Assembly (NCBI GenBank): GCA_022823775.1
Contig: JAJEHI010000090.1
Span: 1 to 43,150, forward strand
Direction: 5' to 3'
Length of the DNA: 43,150 bases
Source of the DNA: Defluviicoccus sp.
GTDB lineage: Bacteria > Pseudomonadota > Alphaproteobacteria > MPNO01
The notes below the pieces were generated by a model. It was not told the origin of the DNA. It saw only the letters and a program-made list of their open reading frames with translations, and searched no databases. The translations under genes were made by a program, and so were the position numbers. Shown piece by piece: positions 7,103 through 14,859 of this stretch; positions within the stretch are counted from its first letter, which is position 1, and each line of letters starts with the position of its first letter.

Positions 7103-9262
7103 TCACCCCGCCGCCCTCGCCAGCGCGACGACGTTCCGGATCAGGGCGAGCCCCCTGCCCGCTTCGAGACCCAGGATCGATTCCGGGTGGAACTGGACCG
7201 CCCAGACGGGAAGCGTCCGGTGCTGCAGCGCCATCGCGACGCCGTCGGGGGTCCAGGCCGTGACCTCCAGCGCATCCGGGGCTTCGTCCCTGCCGACATA
7301 GATCGAGTGGTAGCGCCCGACCGGATAGCGCCGCGGCAGGCCGCGGAACAGCGGCACGTCGGCGGCCTCGATCCGCGACGGCTTGCCGTGCACCGGGGTC
7401 TCCAGGATCCGCAGCTTCGCCCCGAAATGCTCGGCGATGCCCTGCAGGCCGAGGCACACGCCGAACACCGGGATGCCGCGCGCGACGCAGGCGGCGACCG
7501 TCTCGGCCACGCGGAAGTCCTTCGGCTCGCCGGGCCCGGGCGACAGCACGACGAGGCCCGGACGGCGTTCGTCCAGCGTCTCCATGCCGAAGCCGAAGCG
7601 GAGCGTCTCGACCCGGGCCCCGGTCTGGCGGAAATAGTCGGCGAGCGTGTGGACGAAAGAGTCCTCATGGTCGACCAGAAGGATCTCGAGCCCCCGCCCG
7701 GCCTGCCCGCCGCCGTCCTCCGGCGCGGCGGGCGGCGCCTCCCCCGCGATCGCGTCGAGGAAGGCCGACGCCTTGACGCCGATCTCGTCCTCCTCCGCGG
7801 CCGGATCGGAATCGAACAACAGGGTGGCGCCGGCCCTGACCGAGGCGATGCCGTCGCGAAACTGGATCGTCCTGAGCGTAAGCCCGGTGTTCATGTTGCC
7901 GTTGGCGAACGCCGCGCCCACAGCGCCGCCGTACCAGCGCCTCGGCGAGCGCTCGTGGTCCTCGATGAACTGCATCGCCCATTTCTTGGGCGCGCCGGTC
8001 ACGGTGACCGCCCAGGCGTGCGAGAGGAACGCGTCCAGCGCGTCGAACCTCTCGCGCAGCGTGCCCTCCACGTGATCGGCGGTGTGGATCAGCCTGGAGT
8101 ACATCTCGATCTGGCGCCGCCCGATCACCTTCACCGAGCCCGGCTCGCAGATGCGCGACTTGTCGTTGCGGTCGACGTCGGTGCACATGGTGAGCTCGGA
8201 TTCGTCCTTCTCCGAGTTGAGGAGCGCGCGGATCTGGCGGGCGTCCGCGATCGGATCGCCGCCGCGCCGGATGGTGCCCGAGATCGGGCAGGTCTCGACC
8301 CGCCGCCCCTCCACCCGGACGAACATCTCGGGCGAGGCGCCGACCAGATATTCCTGCTCCCCAAGGTTCATGAAGAAGCCGTAGGGGGCGGGGTTTACCT
8401 GCATCAGGCGGCGAAAGACGGCCGAGGGAGGCTCGGCCACGGGTCTCCGGATATCGACGCCCGGCACGGTCTCGAACAGATCGCCCGCGCGGAATTTCTC
8501 CTTCGCCTTTCGGACGGTCGCGGCGTAATCGCCCGGCCCGTGGTCGCTGCCGCCGCTTGCAGCGGGGGCGAAGCGGAACGGCCGGTCGGATCCGCCTCGC
8601 CCGATGCCCGCCGTGGTCTCGCCATCGACCTCGAACTCATACGACCTCCAGGTCGCCTCGCCCCGCTGGTGGTCGACGACGAGCAGCCGGTCGGGGAGGT
8701 AGAGCACGAGGTCGCGGCTCCCGTCCTCGCGGTTGCTGCCGCGCCTCAGCGGCTCGAACTGGAAGGCGAGGTTGTAGCCGAACGCGCCGTAGAGGCCGAG
8801 GAAGCGTTCGCGCCCGGGCGCGCGCAGGAAGTCGAGCATCGCGCGCACCAGCGAGAACACCGAGGGCTGGCGGCTTCTCTCCTCCTCCGGGAAACGGCCG
8901 GCGGGCTCGCGGATTTCGACATCGAAACCGTCTTCGCGGATGGCGTGGCTCTCGACGAAATCCCATGCCGGTAATCGCTTCGCGAGCGCGTTCGCGAGGA
9001 TGCATCCGCGCTCCGAAAGCGCCGTGACGCGGGCCGAACGCCCCGCCGCCGAGAGCTCGAGCGGCGGGTCGACGAACCCCATGTCCCAGCGCGTGTAGCG
9101 CCCCGGATACTCGAAATCCGACGACAGCAGCACGCCGCGCCTTCGGTCCAGCCTTTCGACCAGGATCGTCCGGGCGTTTTCGTAAGTCTCGGGCGCGCTC
9201 GCGCAGCGCACCCCCGCCCCGCCCGGCGTGGTGAAGAAATCGGTTTCCGTCGGCTGCGCCAT
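7103..9262 (-). CDS. trpE(G): Anthranilate synthase, fused TrpE-TrpG
   Basis: 719 aa from the ATG at 9262, with a GAAGGGG ribosome-binding site just upstream; the frame stays open further but only through the attenuator. The N-terminal two thirds are the chorismate-binding TrpE domain (EYPGRYTRWD near 51-60, then PISGTIRRGGDP, CTDVDRNDKSRICEPGSV and MQFIEDHE). The C-terminal third is the glutamine amidotransferase domain with the Cys nucleophile in GVCLGLQG and the HPES motif. The enzyme turns chorismate and glutamine into anthranilate, the first step of tryptophan synthesis. Fusion into one chain is the arrangement of Rhizobium and Azospirillum. Regulation by attenuation is supported by the leader peptide and terminator upstream. 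Confidence 0.96.
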   Translation of the reverse strand: MAQPTETDFFTTPGGAGVRCASAPETYENARTILVERLDRRRGVLLSSDFEYPGRYTRWDMGFVDPPLELSAAGRSARVTALSERGCILANALAKRLPAWDFVESHAIREDGFDVEIREPAGRFPEEERSRQPSVFSLVRAMLDFLRAPGRERFLGLYGAFGYNLAFQFEPLRRGSNREDGSRDLVLYLPDRLLVVDHQRGEATWRSYEFEVDGETTAGIGRGGSDRPFRFAPAASGGSDHGPGDYAATVRKAKEKFRAGDLFETVPGVDIRRPVAEPPSAVFRRLMQVNPAPYGFFMNLGEQEYLVGASPEMFVRVEGRRVETCPISGTIRRGGDPIADARQIRALLNSEKDESELTMCTDVDRNDKSRICEPGSVKVIGRRQIEMYSRLIHTADHVEGTLRERFDALDAFLSHAWAVTVTGAPKKWAMQFIEDHERSPRRWYGGAVGAAFANGNMNTGLTLRTIQFRDGIASVRAGATLLFDSDPAAEEDEIGVKASAFLDAIAGEAPPAAPEDGGGQAGRGLEILLVDHEDSFVHTLADYFRQTGARVETLRFGFGMETLDERRPGLVVLSPGPGEPKDFRVAETVAACVARGIPVFGVCLGLQGIAEHFGAKLRILETPVHGKPSRIEAADVPLFRGLPRRYPVGRYHSIYVGRDEAPDALEVTAWTPDGVAMALQHRTLPVWAVQFHPESILGLEAGRGLALIRNVVALARAAG

Positions 9263-9311
9263 GACCGTCCCCCTTCGCCGGGGCCAGCCGGGCTCGCCAT
9301 GCCGTTTCCGG

Positions 9312-9343
9312 AAAAGAAAATGGCTGCCCGGTCCCCGGCAGCC
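9312..9343 (-). terminator. trp attenuator terminator
   Basis: On the minus strand GGCTGCC and GGCAGCC form a 7-bp stem around an 8-base loop (9322-9343), followed by ATTTTCTTTT (9312-9321). It lies between the Trp-codon leader and trpE(G). CCGGCA upstream (9364-9369) can pair with TGCCGG in the 5' arm, giving a plausible anti-terminator. Confidence 0.85.
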
Positions 9344-9376
9344 ACACATGTCACGCGAAATATGCCGGCCGCCGAT

Positions 9377-9424
9377 TCAGACGCGCCGCCACCAGTTCGA
9401 AGAGATCGAAACCGTGTCTCGCAT
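9377..9424 (-). CDS. trpL: trp leader peptide
   Basis: A 15-residue frame, MRDTVSISSNWWRRV, with two adjacent TGG Trp codons five codons before the stop. It sits 33 bases before the attenuator hairpin and just downstream of a good promoter. Ribosome stalling at the Trp pair when charged tRNA-Trp is scarce would favour the anti-terminator and allow trpE(G) transcription. There is no Shine-Dalgarno sequence, and only 9 bases separate the -10 box from the ATG, so the mRNA is probably leaderless, as I recall for S. meliloti trpL. Confidence 0.85.
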   Translation of the reverse strand: MRDTVSISSNWWRRV

Positions 9425-9433
9425 GACGGGGGC

Positions 9434-9461
9434 ACGATACGCAGGGAACGCGCGGGGTCAA
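9434..9461 (-). promoter_or_regulatory. Promoter of trpL-trpE(G)
   Basis: On the minus strand: -35 TTGACC (9456-9461), 16-base spacer, -10 TATCGT (9434-9439). It directly precedes the leader peptide start at 9424. Confidence 0.7.
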
Positions 9462-9558
9462 TGGGGGAAATCGCGGGTCGACCTTCCTCGATATGCCCCG
9501 TTTCGCGGCGGGGCCGATTTGTGGCACAAACCGCCCGGCTGACAGGAAGGACGAAGCC

Positions 9559-9867
9559 ATGTTCATCGCGATGAACCGGTTCCGCATCGCGCGCGGGCGG
9601 GAGGCGGATTTCGAGCGGGTCTGGCGGGAGCGCGATTCCCATCTCGACGGCGTGCCGGGCTTCGTCGAGTTCCGCCTGCTCAAGGGGCCGGAGGCCGACG
9701 ACCACACGCTCTACGCCTCGCACACGATCTGGCGCGAACGCGGCGATTTCGAGGCGTGGACCCGGTCGGAGGCGTTCCGCAAGGCCCATGCCGGCGCCGG
9801 CGGTCAGCGCGGCCTCTATCTCGGCCATCCCGAGTTCGAGGGCTTCGAATCCGTGCTGGAGGGTTAG
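9559..9867 (+). CDS. IsdG/HmoA-like heme-degrading monooxygenase (ABM domain)
   Basis: 102 aa, a single ferredoxin-like antibiotic-biosynthesis-monooxygenase domain. The IsdG-type residues are present at nearly canonical spacing: Asn6 (FIAMNRF), Trp67 (DFEAWTRS) and His77 (FRKAH). In known IsdG/HmoA enzymes these residues act on bound heme to open the ring and release iron. The ATG at 9559 has an AGGAAGG ribosome-binding site. It is divergent from trpL-trpE(G), and the DMT transporter starts right behind it. No heme-uptake genes or Fur box were noticed nearby, so the physiological role (heme turnover or another small-molecule oxidation) is open. Confidence 0.8.
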   Translation: MFIAMNRFRIARGREADFERVWRERDSHLDGVPGFVEFRLLKGPEADDHTLYASHTIWRERGDFEAWTRSEAFRKAHAGAGGQRGLYLGHPEFEGFESVLEG

Positions 9868-9875
9868 CCTCCGTT

Positions 9876-10790
9876 GTGATCGCCGGCATCGGCAACGCCT
9901 TCGGCCGCCTGCCGCCGTCCTGGCAGGGCGCGATCTGGATGACGATGAGCGCGCTGCTCTTCGCCGCGCAGACCGCCATCGTCCGCTATCTCTCGAAGGA
10001 GATGCACTTCCTCGAGATCTCGCTGTTCCGCGCGCTGTTCGGCGTGGTCGCGATGCTTCCCTGGCTGATGCGCGCCGGTATCGGCGTCATGCGGACGCGG
10101 AACACCGGGCTGTACGCGGGCCGCGGCCTGCTCAGCACCATCGCCATGTATGGATGGTTCGGCAGCCTCGCCCTGATTCCGATCGCCGACGCGACCGCGA
10201 TCTCGTTCACCTTCCCGCTCTTCATCGCGCTGTTCGGGGTGATCTTCCTCGGCGAATCGGCGCATCCGATGCGCTGGGCGGCGCTCTTCATGGGGTTCGC
10301 CGGGACGCTGGTGATCGTCCGCCCGGGGTTTCAGGCGCTCGACATCGGCATGGTGATGGTGATCGGCGCCGGGCTCTGCATCGCGTCCTCGGCGATGATG
10401 CTGAAGGTCGCGATCCGCAGCGACCACCCCGACACGGCGGTGCTCTACCAGTCGGTCTACATGCTTCCCTTCGCGGTCGTCGGCGCGGCGTTCGTGTGGC
10501 AATGGCCGACATGGGAGCAATGGCTCTGGGGGCTCGCGCTGGGCGCGGCGTCGGCCACCGCGCAGCGCTTCTACACCCGCGCCTTCGCGGTCGGCGAGAC
10601 CGGCGCCGTCGCGCCCTTCGATTTCGCGCGCCTCCCCTTCGCGGTGGCGATCGGATTCCTGGTTTTCGCCGAGCTGCCGGACCTCTGGACGGTGGCGGGC
10701 GCCGTGATCATCTTCGGCTCGTCCGTCGTCGCCGAACGCAGCGAAGCGCGGCGGACGAGAGGCCAGGCCCGCGGCCGTCCCGGCGTCTAA
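9876..10790 (+). CDS. EamA/DMT-family membrane transporter
   Basis: 304 aa from a GTG at 9876, which is preceded by GGAGGG; an ATG further in, near 9942, is an alternative. About ten hydrophobic segments arranged as two EamA repeats, with a first-repeat end FAGTLVIVRPGF and a second-repeat end WTVAGAVIIFGSSVVAERSEARR, typical of drug/metabolite exporters. Transport direction and substrate cannot be read from sequence. It starts 8 bases after the monooxygenase stop, so the two are likely cotranscribed. Its TAA overlaps the stop codon of the convergent RsbW-like gene. Confidence 0.88.
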   Translation: MIAGIGNAFGRLPPSWQGAIWMTMSALLFAAQTAIVRYLSKEMHFLEISLFRALFGVVAMLPWLMRAGIGVMRTRNTGLYAGRGLLSTIAMYGWFGSLALIPIADATAISFTFPLFIALFGVIFLGESAHPMRWAALFMGFAGTLVIVRPGFQALDIGMVMVIGAGLCIASSAMMLKVAIRSDHPDTAVLYQSVYMLPFAVVGAAFVWQWPTWEQWLWGLALGAASATAQRFYTRAFAVGETGAVAPFDFARLPFAVAIGFLVFAELPDLWTVAGAVIIFGSSVVAERSEARRTRGQARGRPGV

Positions 10791-11215
10791 TCCTCCGCGG
10801 CGAGGCCTTTGGTCAGGACGGTGACGTTGCGCCCGCCCTCCCGCCGGTAGTCCACGCTGTCCATCATCGAGTTGACCAGCAGCAGGCCGAGCCCGCCGGG
10901 GTCGCGCTCGTGCAGGGGCGCGTCGGTGTCGGTTTCCGGCACCTGCCTGGGGTCGAATTCGATGCTGTCGTCGACGATCGTGACGATCAGCGCCCCACCA
11001 TCGCGCCGGACGGCGATCTCGACATTATGCGCCTCGTCGTCCGTGTAGCCGTAGGAAACGATGTTGGTGAGCAGCTCGTCGAGCGCCAGGTTGACCGCAT
11101 AGGCGACCCCCGGCTCCACATCGGCGGCGGCGCAGAACGCGTCGATCCGTTCGGCGATGCCAGGGAGCTCGCCCAGGTCGTTTGCCATCGTCAGATCGAT
11201 ACGGTCTTCGTCCAT
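10787..11215 (-). CDS. RsbW-type anti-sigma factor / GHKL ATPase
   Basis: 142 aa from the ATG at 11215. GHKL-ATPase landmarks are an N-box around 42-58 (NLALDELLTNIVSYGY, Glu47 and Asn51), a G1-like VDDSIEFDP near 81-89 and a glycine-rich GGLGL at 107-111. Proteins of this size and type (HATPase_c_2) act as serine kinases of anti-anti-sigma STAS proteins and can sequester sigma factors. No STAS partner, sigma factor or PP2C phosphatase is adjacent, so it is an orphan here and its partner cannot be named. The frame is open far upstream, but that is a shadow of the hydrolase and copC genes. Confidence 0.85.
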   Translation of the reverse strand: MDEDRIDLTMANDLGELPGIAERIDAFCAAADVEPGVAYAVNLALDELLTNIVSYGYTDDEAHNVEIAVRRDGGALIVTIVDDSIEFDPRQVPETDTDAPLHERDPGGLGLLLVNSMMDSVDYRREGGRNVTVLTKGLAAED

Positions 11216-11455
11216 CCCCGACCCCGCGCTTGGGCGGCGCAGCCTACCACGCGCCGCTGAGCGCGGGTATCGGGGCGGCCGAATCCCTCGGAGACGGTTT
11301 CCGCGCCCGCCCGCACCGTCCGGAGCGGACTCACGGCGTTCGGATACCGTTCGGAGCGGCGCGTTCGTTAATCCTGTCCCGTCATAGGCGCTTACCTTGC
11401 AGAGGTGGCCGGGCTTATCATCGGGGGACCGGACCACGGGAAGAGGAGCGGCTCC

Positions 11456-12358
11456 ATGGGCGCGATCCCCGTCGCGTTTTATTCCGAGGGGTTCAGGCTG
11501 GTGGGCGACCTGTACCGGCCGGACGCGCTCGGGCCGGGCGGGGCGCGGGCCGGGATCGTGCTGTGCCACGGCTATACCGGGGTCAAGGACCTCTACCTGC
11601 CGGACAACGCGCGCGTGCTGACCGAGGCCGGCTACGTCGTGCTCGCCTTCGACTACAAGGGATGGGGCGAGAGCGAAGGGCCGCGCGCGCGCCTCGATCC
11701 GCACGGCCGCGTCGCCGATGTCCAGGCCGCGCTCACCTTTCTCGGCGCGCGGGACGAGGTCGACGGGGATCGGCTCGGTCTTTACGGCACCAGCTACGGC
11801 GGCGCGACGGCGGTATGGGCGGGCGCCGTCGACCGGCGGGTCGGATGCGTGGTCAGCGTGGTGGGCATCGGCCACGGCGAGCGCTGGATGAGAAGCGTGC
11901 GCCGGCCCGACGAATGGCACGACCTTCTCGAACGCTCCGCCGCCGACCGTATCCGGCGCGCGAAGGAAGGCGAATCGGAGCTCGTGGAACGGACCGAGGT
12001 GCTGCTGCCGGACCGCCAGTCGGCGGCGCTCGCCGCGGCGGCGCGGCGCAACGTGAAGGGGGCGATCGACACGCTGCCGCTCGAATACGTGGACGAGACG
12101 ATCTCGTTTCATCCGGAATGGGTGGTCGACCGGATCGCGCCCCGCGCGGCGCTGTTCATCACGACCGACGACGACCGGCTGGTTCCGCCGGAGGAATCCC
12201 GGGCGCTTTACGACAAGGCGGGCGAGCCGAAAAAGCTGGTGGTGCTCGAAGGCTACGGCCATTACGAGGTGTACACGGAGCCCGCCTTCGGCGAAGTGAT
12301 GAGGGAGACTCTCGCGTGGTTCGGCGAACACCTGCCGGCGGAACGGGCAAAGCCGTGA
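11456..12358 (+). CDS. Alpha/beta hydrolase
   Basis: 300 aa from the ATG at 11456, with AGAGGAG upstream; a GTG at 11405 in frame is less likely. The nucleophile elbow is GTSYGG (Ser113), with an oxyanion-type HGY at 38-40, an acidic residue in TTDDDRLVPPEES and the catalytic His in GYGHYEVY. It has no signal peptide, so is probably cytoplasmic. It resembles the broad dienelactone-hydrolase/X-Pro-peptidase-like group; the substrate is unknown. The stop overlaps the GTG start of copC (GTGA), so it is translationally coupled to the copper genes, an association without obvious explanation. Confidence 0.88.
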   Translation: MGAIPVAFYSEGFRLVGDLYRPDALGPGGARAGIVLCHGYTGVKDLYLPDNARVLTEAGYVVLAFDYKGWGESEGPRARLDPHGRVADVQAALTFLGARDEVDGDRLGLYGTSYGGATAVWAGAVDRRVGCVVSVVGIGHGERWMRSVRRPDEWHDLLERSAADRIRRAKEGESELVERTEVLLPDRQSAALAAAARRNVKGAIDTLPLEYVDETISFHPEWVVDRIAPRAALFITTDDDRLVPPEESRALYDKAGEPKKLVVLEGYGHYEVYTEPAFGEVMRETLAWFGEHLPAERAKP

Positions 12359-12690
12359 AGCGGATCCTTCTCGCCGGCCTGCTTCTAGTGCTCGCGGCGG
12401 GCGCGGGCGCGCACTCGAAGCTCGGCGCGTCGATCCCGGCGGACGGCGCGGTGCTGGCGGAAATGCCGGCGAAGATCGTGCTGACCTTCTCCAAGCGGCT
12501 CCGCCTGACCAGGGTGCGCATGACCGGCGACGGTGGCCGATCGGTCGATCTCGAGGCGGCGAAGGCCTTCGATACCCGCTTCGCGATCCCGGTGAAGGAC
12601 GGCGGCAAGGGCACATACCGGATCGAGTGGCGCGGCCTCGCGGCCGACGGTCACGCGATGCGGGGCGCGTTCTCCTTCCGGGTGAAGTAA
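12355..12690 (+). CDS. copC: Periplasmic copper-binding protein CopC
   Basis: 111 aa from the GTG at 12355, which overlaps the previous stop. A signal peptide occupies residues 1-19 and cleavage after Ala19 would leave His20 as the mature N-terminus. With Asp98 and His100 in ADGHAM, this gives the His1/Asp/His copper(II) site known for CopC proteins. The length and the closing GAFSFRV strand match single-domain CopC. It binds copper in the periplasm and probably passes it to the CopD-like membrane protein encoded 3 bases downstream. No copper regulator is adjacent. Confidence 0.9.
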   Translation: MKRILLAGLLLVLAAGAGAHSKLGASIPADGAVLAEMPAKIVLTFSKRLRLTRVRMTGDGGRSVDLEAAKAFDTRFAIPVKDGGKGTYRIEWRGLAADGHAMRGAFSFRVK

Positions 12691-12693
12691 GCC

Positions 12694-13560
12694 TTGCCGG
12701 ATATCTGGCAGCTCGCGTCGGTCCTGGTGAAGTTCCTGCTCTATCTGGGCGTGCTGGGAAGCGTGGGGCTGGTCCTCGTACTCGCGGTCTTCCGCCGCGA
12801 GACCCGTCCGATGGACTCGCCGCTCCGCCGCCGGGCCGCCGCGCTCGCCCTGCTCGCGCTCATCGCCGGCGGGTCGGGCTTTCTTCTCAAGGCCGCAATG
12901 CTGGCGGGCGAGGCTTCGGGCATGGCGGACCCGGAGATGCTGGGCCTTCTCTGGGAAACGCCGGCCGGAACGCGCCAGATATTGCTCGCCGCCGGACTCG
13001 CCCTGGTGTTTGCGGGGCTCTGGCGAGGCGGCCCCGGCATCCGGGTCGCCGCGGCCGGGGGTCTGCTGGCGCTCTGGTCGTTCTCCCGCATCGGCCATGT
13101 GGCGGATGCGGGGTCGTTCTGGCTGGATGCCCTCCTGCTGCTCCACCTCGCTCTGGCGGCTTTCTGGATCGGCATTCTGTCCCCCCTGCGCACGCTGGCG
13201 GCGGCGGAAGGCCGGCTGGCCGGGGCGGCCGGGCTCGGCCGCCGGTTCGGGCGGATCGCGGCCGTTACGGTGCCGCTCCTGATCGCGGCCGGACTCGTCA
13301 TGGCATGGCGGCTCGTGGGCGATCCGGCGGCGCTGCTCGCGACCGGCTACGGGCTCGCCCTGCTGGCCAAGGTCGCCGGCGTCGGGATCCTGCTCGCGGC
13401 GGCGGCGGCCAACAAGCTCCGCTTCGTCCCGGCGATGGAAAGGGGCGATGGGCGGGCCGCGGCGGGGCTCCGCCGGTCGATCGCGCTCGAATGGGTGGCG
13501 GTCTTTGCGATCCTGTTCGCCACCGCCGGGCTCACGAGCCTCGCGGCGGCGCCGGGTTGA
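12694..13560 (+). CDS. copD: CopD-family copper-transport membrane protein
   Basis: 288 aa from a TTG start at 12694, three bases after the copC stop; no ATG fits better. About eight hydrophobic segments. Histidines lie in membrane-adjacent positions (SRIGHVADAG, LLLLHLALAAFWIG) as in CopD/PcoD proteins. It would move copper across the inner membrane together with CopC. The C-terminus ends only 7 bases from the convergent aquaporin gene stop. The family call is firm; import and tolerance roles are both known for CopCD and cannot be told apart here. Confidence 0.87.
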   Translation: MPDIWQLASVLVKFLLYLGVLGSVGLVLVLAVFRRETRPMDSPLRRRAAALALLALIAGGSGFLLKAAMLAGEASGMADPEMLGLLWETPAGTRQILLAAGLALVFAGLWRGGPGIRVAAAGGLLALWSFSRIGHVADAGSFWLDALLLLHLALAAFWIGILSPLRTLAAAEGRLAGAAGLGRRFGRIAAVTVPLLIAAGLVMAWRLVGDPAALLATGYGLALLAKVAGVGILLAAAAANKLRFVPAMERGDGRAAAGLRRSIALEWVAVFAILFATAGLTSLAAAPG

Positions 13561-13567
13561 GCGGCCT

Positions 13568-14230
13568 TCAACCCTCCTTCAGGAGCCAGCGGAAGATCAG
13601 CGTGGCGGCGACGGCACCCGCGAGCTGGGCCAGGATGAACCCCGGCGCGTGCGCCGGCATGATGCCGGAAAACGTGTCGGTCAGGCTCCGCGCGACGGTG
13701 ACCGCCGGGTTGGCGAAGGAGGTGGACGAGGTGAACCAGTACCCCGCCGTGATGAACAGCCCGACCGCGTAGGGCGTCGCGTCCGGGCGGAAGCGGACGG
13801 TGCCCAGGATCGTCGACACCAGACCGAAGGTCGCGACGAACTCGCCGGTCCATTGCGGGAAGCCGGTGCGGGCCTTGAGAGAGGCGGCGAAGGCGGGCTC
13901 GCCGAACATCGCGTGCGCGACCAGCACCCCGGCCAGCCCGGCCGCGATCTGGACCAGGACGTAGATCGCCCCGTCGCGCACGCCGATCTCGCGCCGAATC
14001 AGGAAGGCGAGCGTGACCGCCGGGTTGAAATGGGCGCCGGAAACGGGGCCGAAGATCAGGATCAGCACGACCAGGATCGCGCCCGTCGCCACCGTGTTTC
14101 CCAGGAGCGCGAGCGCGACGTTCCCGCCGGCGAGGGTCTCCGCCATGATCCCCGAGCCGACCACGGTCGCCAGCAGGAAGGCGGTCCCGAGCGCCTCTGC
14201 AGCCAGCTTCCGAGCGAAGGAAAAGGTCAC
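13568..14230 (-). CDS. Aquaporin-family channel (AqpS-like)
   Basis: 220 aa with six hydrophobic segments and both half-helix NPA motifs: Asn69-Pro-Ala in SGAHFNPAVT and Asn174-Pro-Ala in SFANPAVTVARS, with the conserved Arg181 after the second. It lies 27 bases downstream of an arsenate reductase gene on the same strand. In Sinorhizobium meliloti an aquaglyceroporin (AqpS) in the ars operon lets arsenite made by ArsC leave the cell; this pair has the same logic. The sequence alone does not prove arsenite permeability, so I leave the symbol blank. Confidence 0.88.
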   Translation of the reverse strand: MTFSFARKLAAEALGTAFLLATVVGSGIMAETLAGGNVALALLGNTVATGAILVVLILIFGPVSGAHFNPAVTLAFLIRREIGVRDGAIYVLVQIAAGLAGVLVAHAMFGEPAFAASLKARTGFPQWTGEFVATFGLVSTILGTVRFRPDATPYAVGLFITAGYWFTSSTSFANPAVTVARSLTDTFSGIMPAHAPGFILAQLAGAVAATLIFRWLLKEG

Positions 14231-14257
14231 TTGCGCGCGCCGGACGTTGGGCCGCCG

Positions 14258-14758
14258 TCAGCCCGCCCTGGCGATATCGTCGAGACGCTCCTGCAGCGAA
14301 AGCTTGTCGAGCGCGGCGATCGGCAGATTGACAAAGATCGAAATCCTGTTGGTCAGCATGCGGTAGGAATCGGCGAACGCGGCGGCGATCTCCGACTGTG
14401 TGCCGGTCGCGGCCGCGGGGTCGGGCAGTCTCCAATGCGCCGACATCGGCTGGCCGGGCCAGACCGGGCATACCTCGTTGGCGGCGTTGTCGCAGACCGT
14501 GAAGACGAAGTCCATCCAGGGCGCGTCGTCGCGGGCGAACTCGTTCCAGTCCTTGGAGCGGAATCCGGATACGTCGTGGTTGAGCTTGCGCAGGAGGGCG
14601 AGGGCGTTGGGGTTGACCTCCCCGGTCGGCTTGCTGCCCGCGCTGAATGCCCTGAATCGCCCCATCCCCTCGCGCGCCAGGATCGCCTCCGCGAGGATGC
14701 TCCGCGCCGAGTTGCCGGTGCAGAGGAAGAGAACGTTGAAAATCTTGTCGTCCGCCAT
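14258..14758 (-). CDS. arsC: Arsenate reductase, LMW-phosphatase type
   Basis: 166 aa. The anion loop CTGNSARS starts at Cys13, and the resolving cysteines are Cys89 and Cys97 (VCDNAANEVCPVWPG), with the general acid Asp113 in LPDPAAA. This is the fold of thioredoxin- or glutaredoxin-linked arsenate reductases rather than the unrelated ArsC of E. coli plasmids. It reduces arsenate to arsenite in the cytoplasm. The gene is upstream of the aquaporin in a two-gene operon. No ArsR-type repressor is encoded next to it, which is unusual. The C-terminal 25 residues extend past the catalytic domain. Confidence 0.9.
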   Translation of the reverse strand: MADDKIFNVLFLCTGNSARSILAEAILAREGMGRFRAFSAGSKPTGEVNPNALALLRKLNHDVSGFRSKDWNEFARDDAPWMDFVFTVCDNAANEVCPVWPGQPMSAHWRLPDPAAATGTQSEIAAAFADSYRMLTNRISIFVNLPIAALDKLSLQERLDDIARAG

Positions 14759-14859
14759 GGCCGTCGCGAAGGTTCCACACGGCGGTTACGCTTTTGTGAC
14801 AGGGCGGCGCAGGTTCCGGTTTAGAATGACACCGGCCGAAACTCCCCGAGAGGACAGCC

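Larger units (their letters stand above)
9312..9424 (-). ncRNA. Predicted trp leader/attenuator RNA (rnTrpL-like)
   Basis: If transcription starts at or next to the leader ATG and stops at the attenuator, a leader RNA of about 113 bases is released. In Sinorhizobium meliloti the equivalent attenuated transcript is known to act as a trans-acting small RNA. Whether this one does is not visible from sequence. Confidence 0.55.

Noticed and set aside
9263-9349. Upstream extension of trpE(G) to an ATG at 9349
   Set aside because: The extension would be translated through the attenuator hairpin and T-tract. The ATG at 9262 has a ribosome-binding site and gives the normal family N-terminus.
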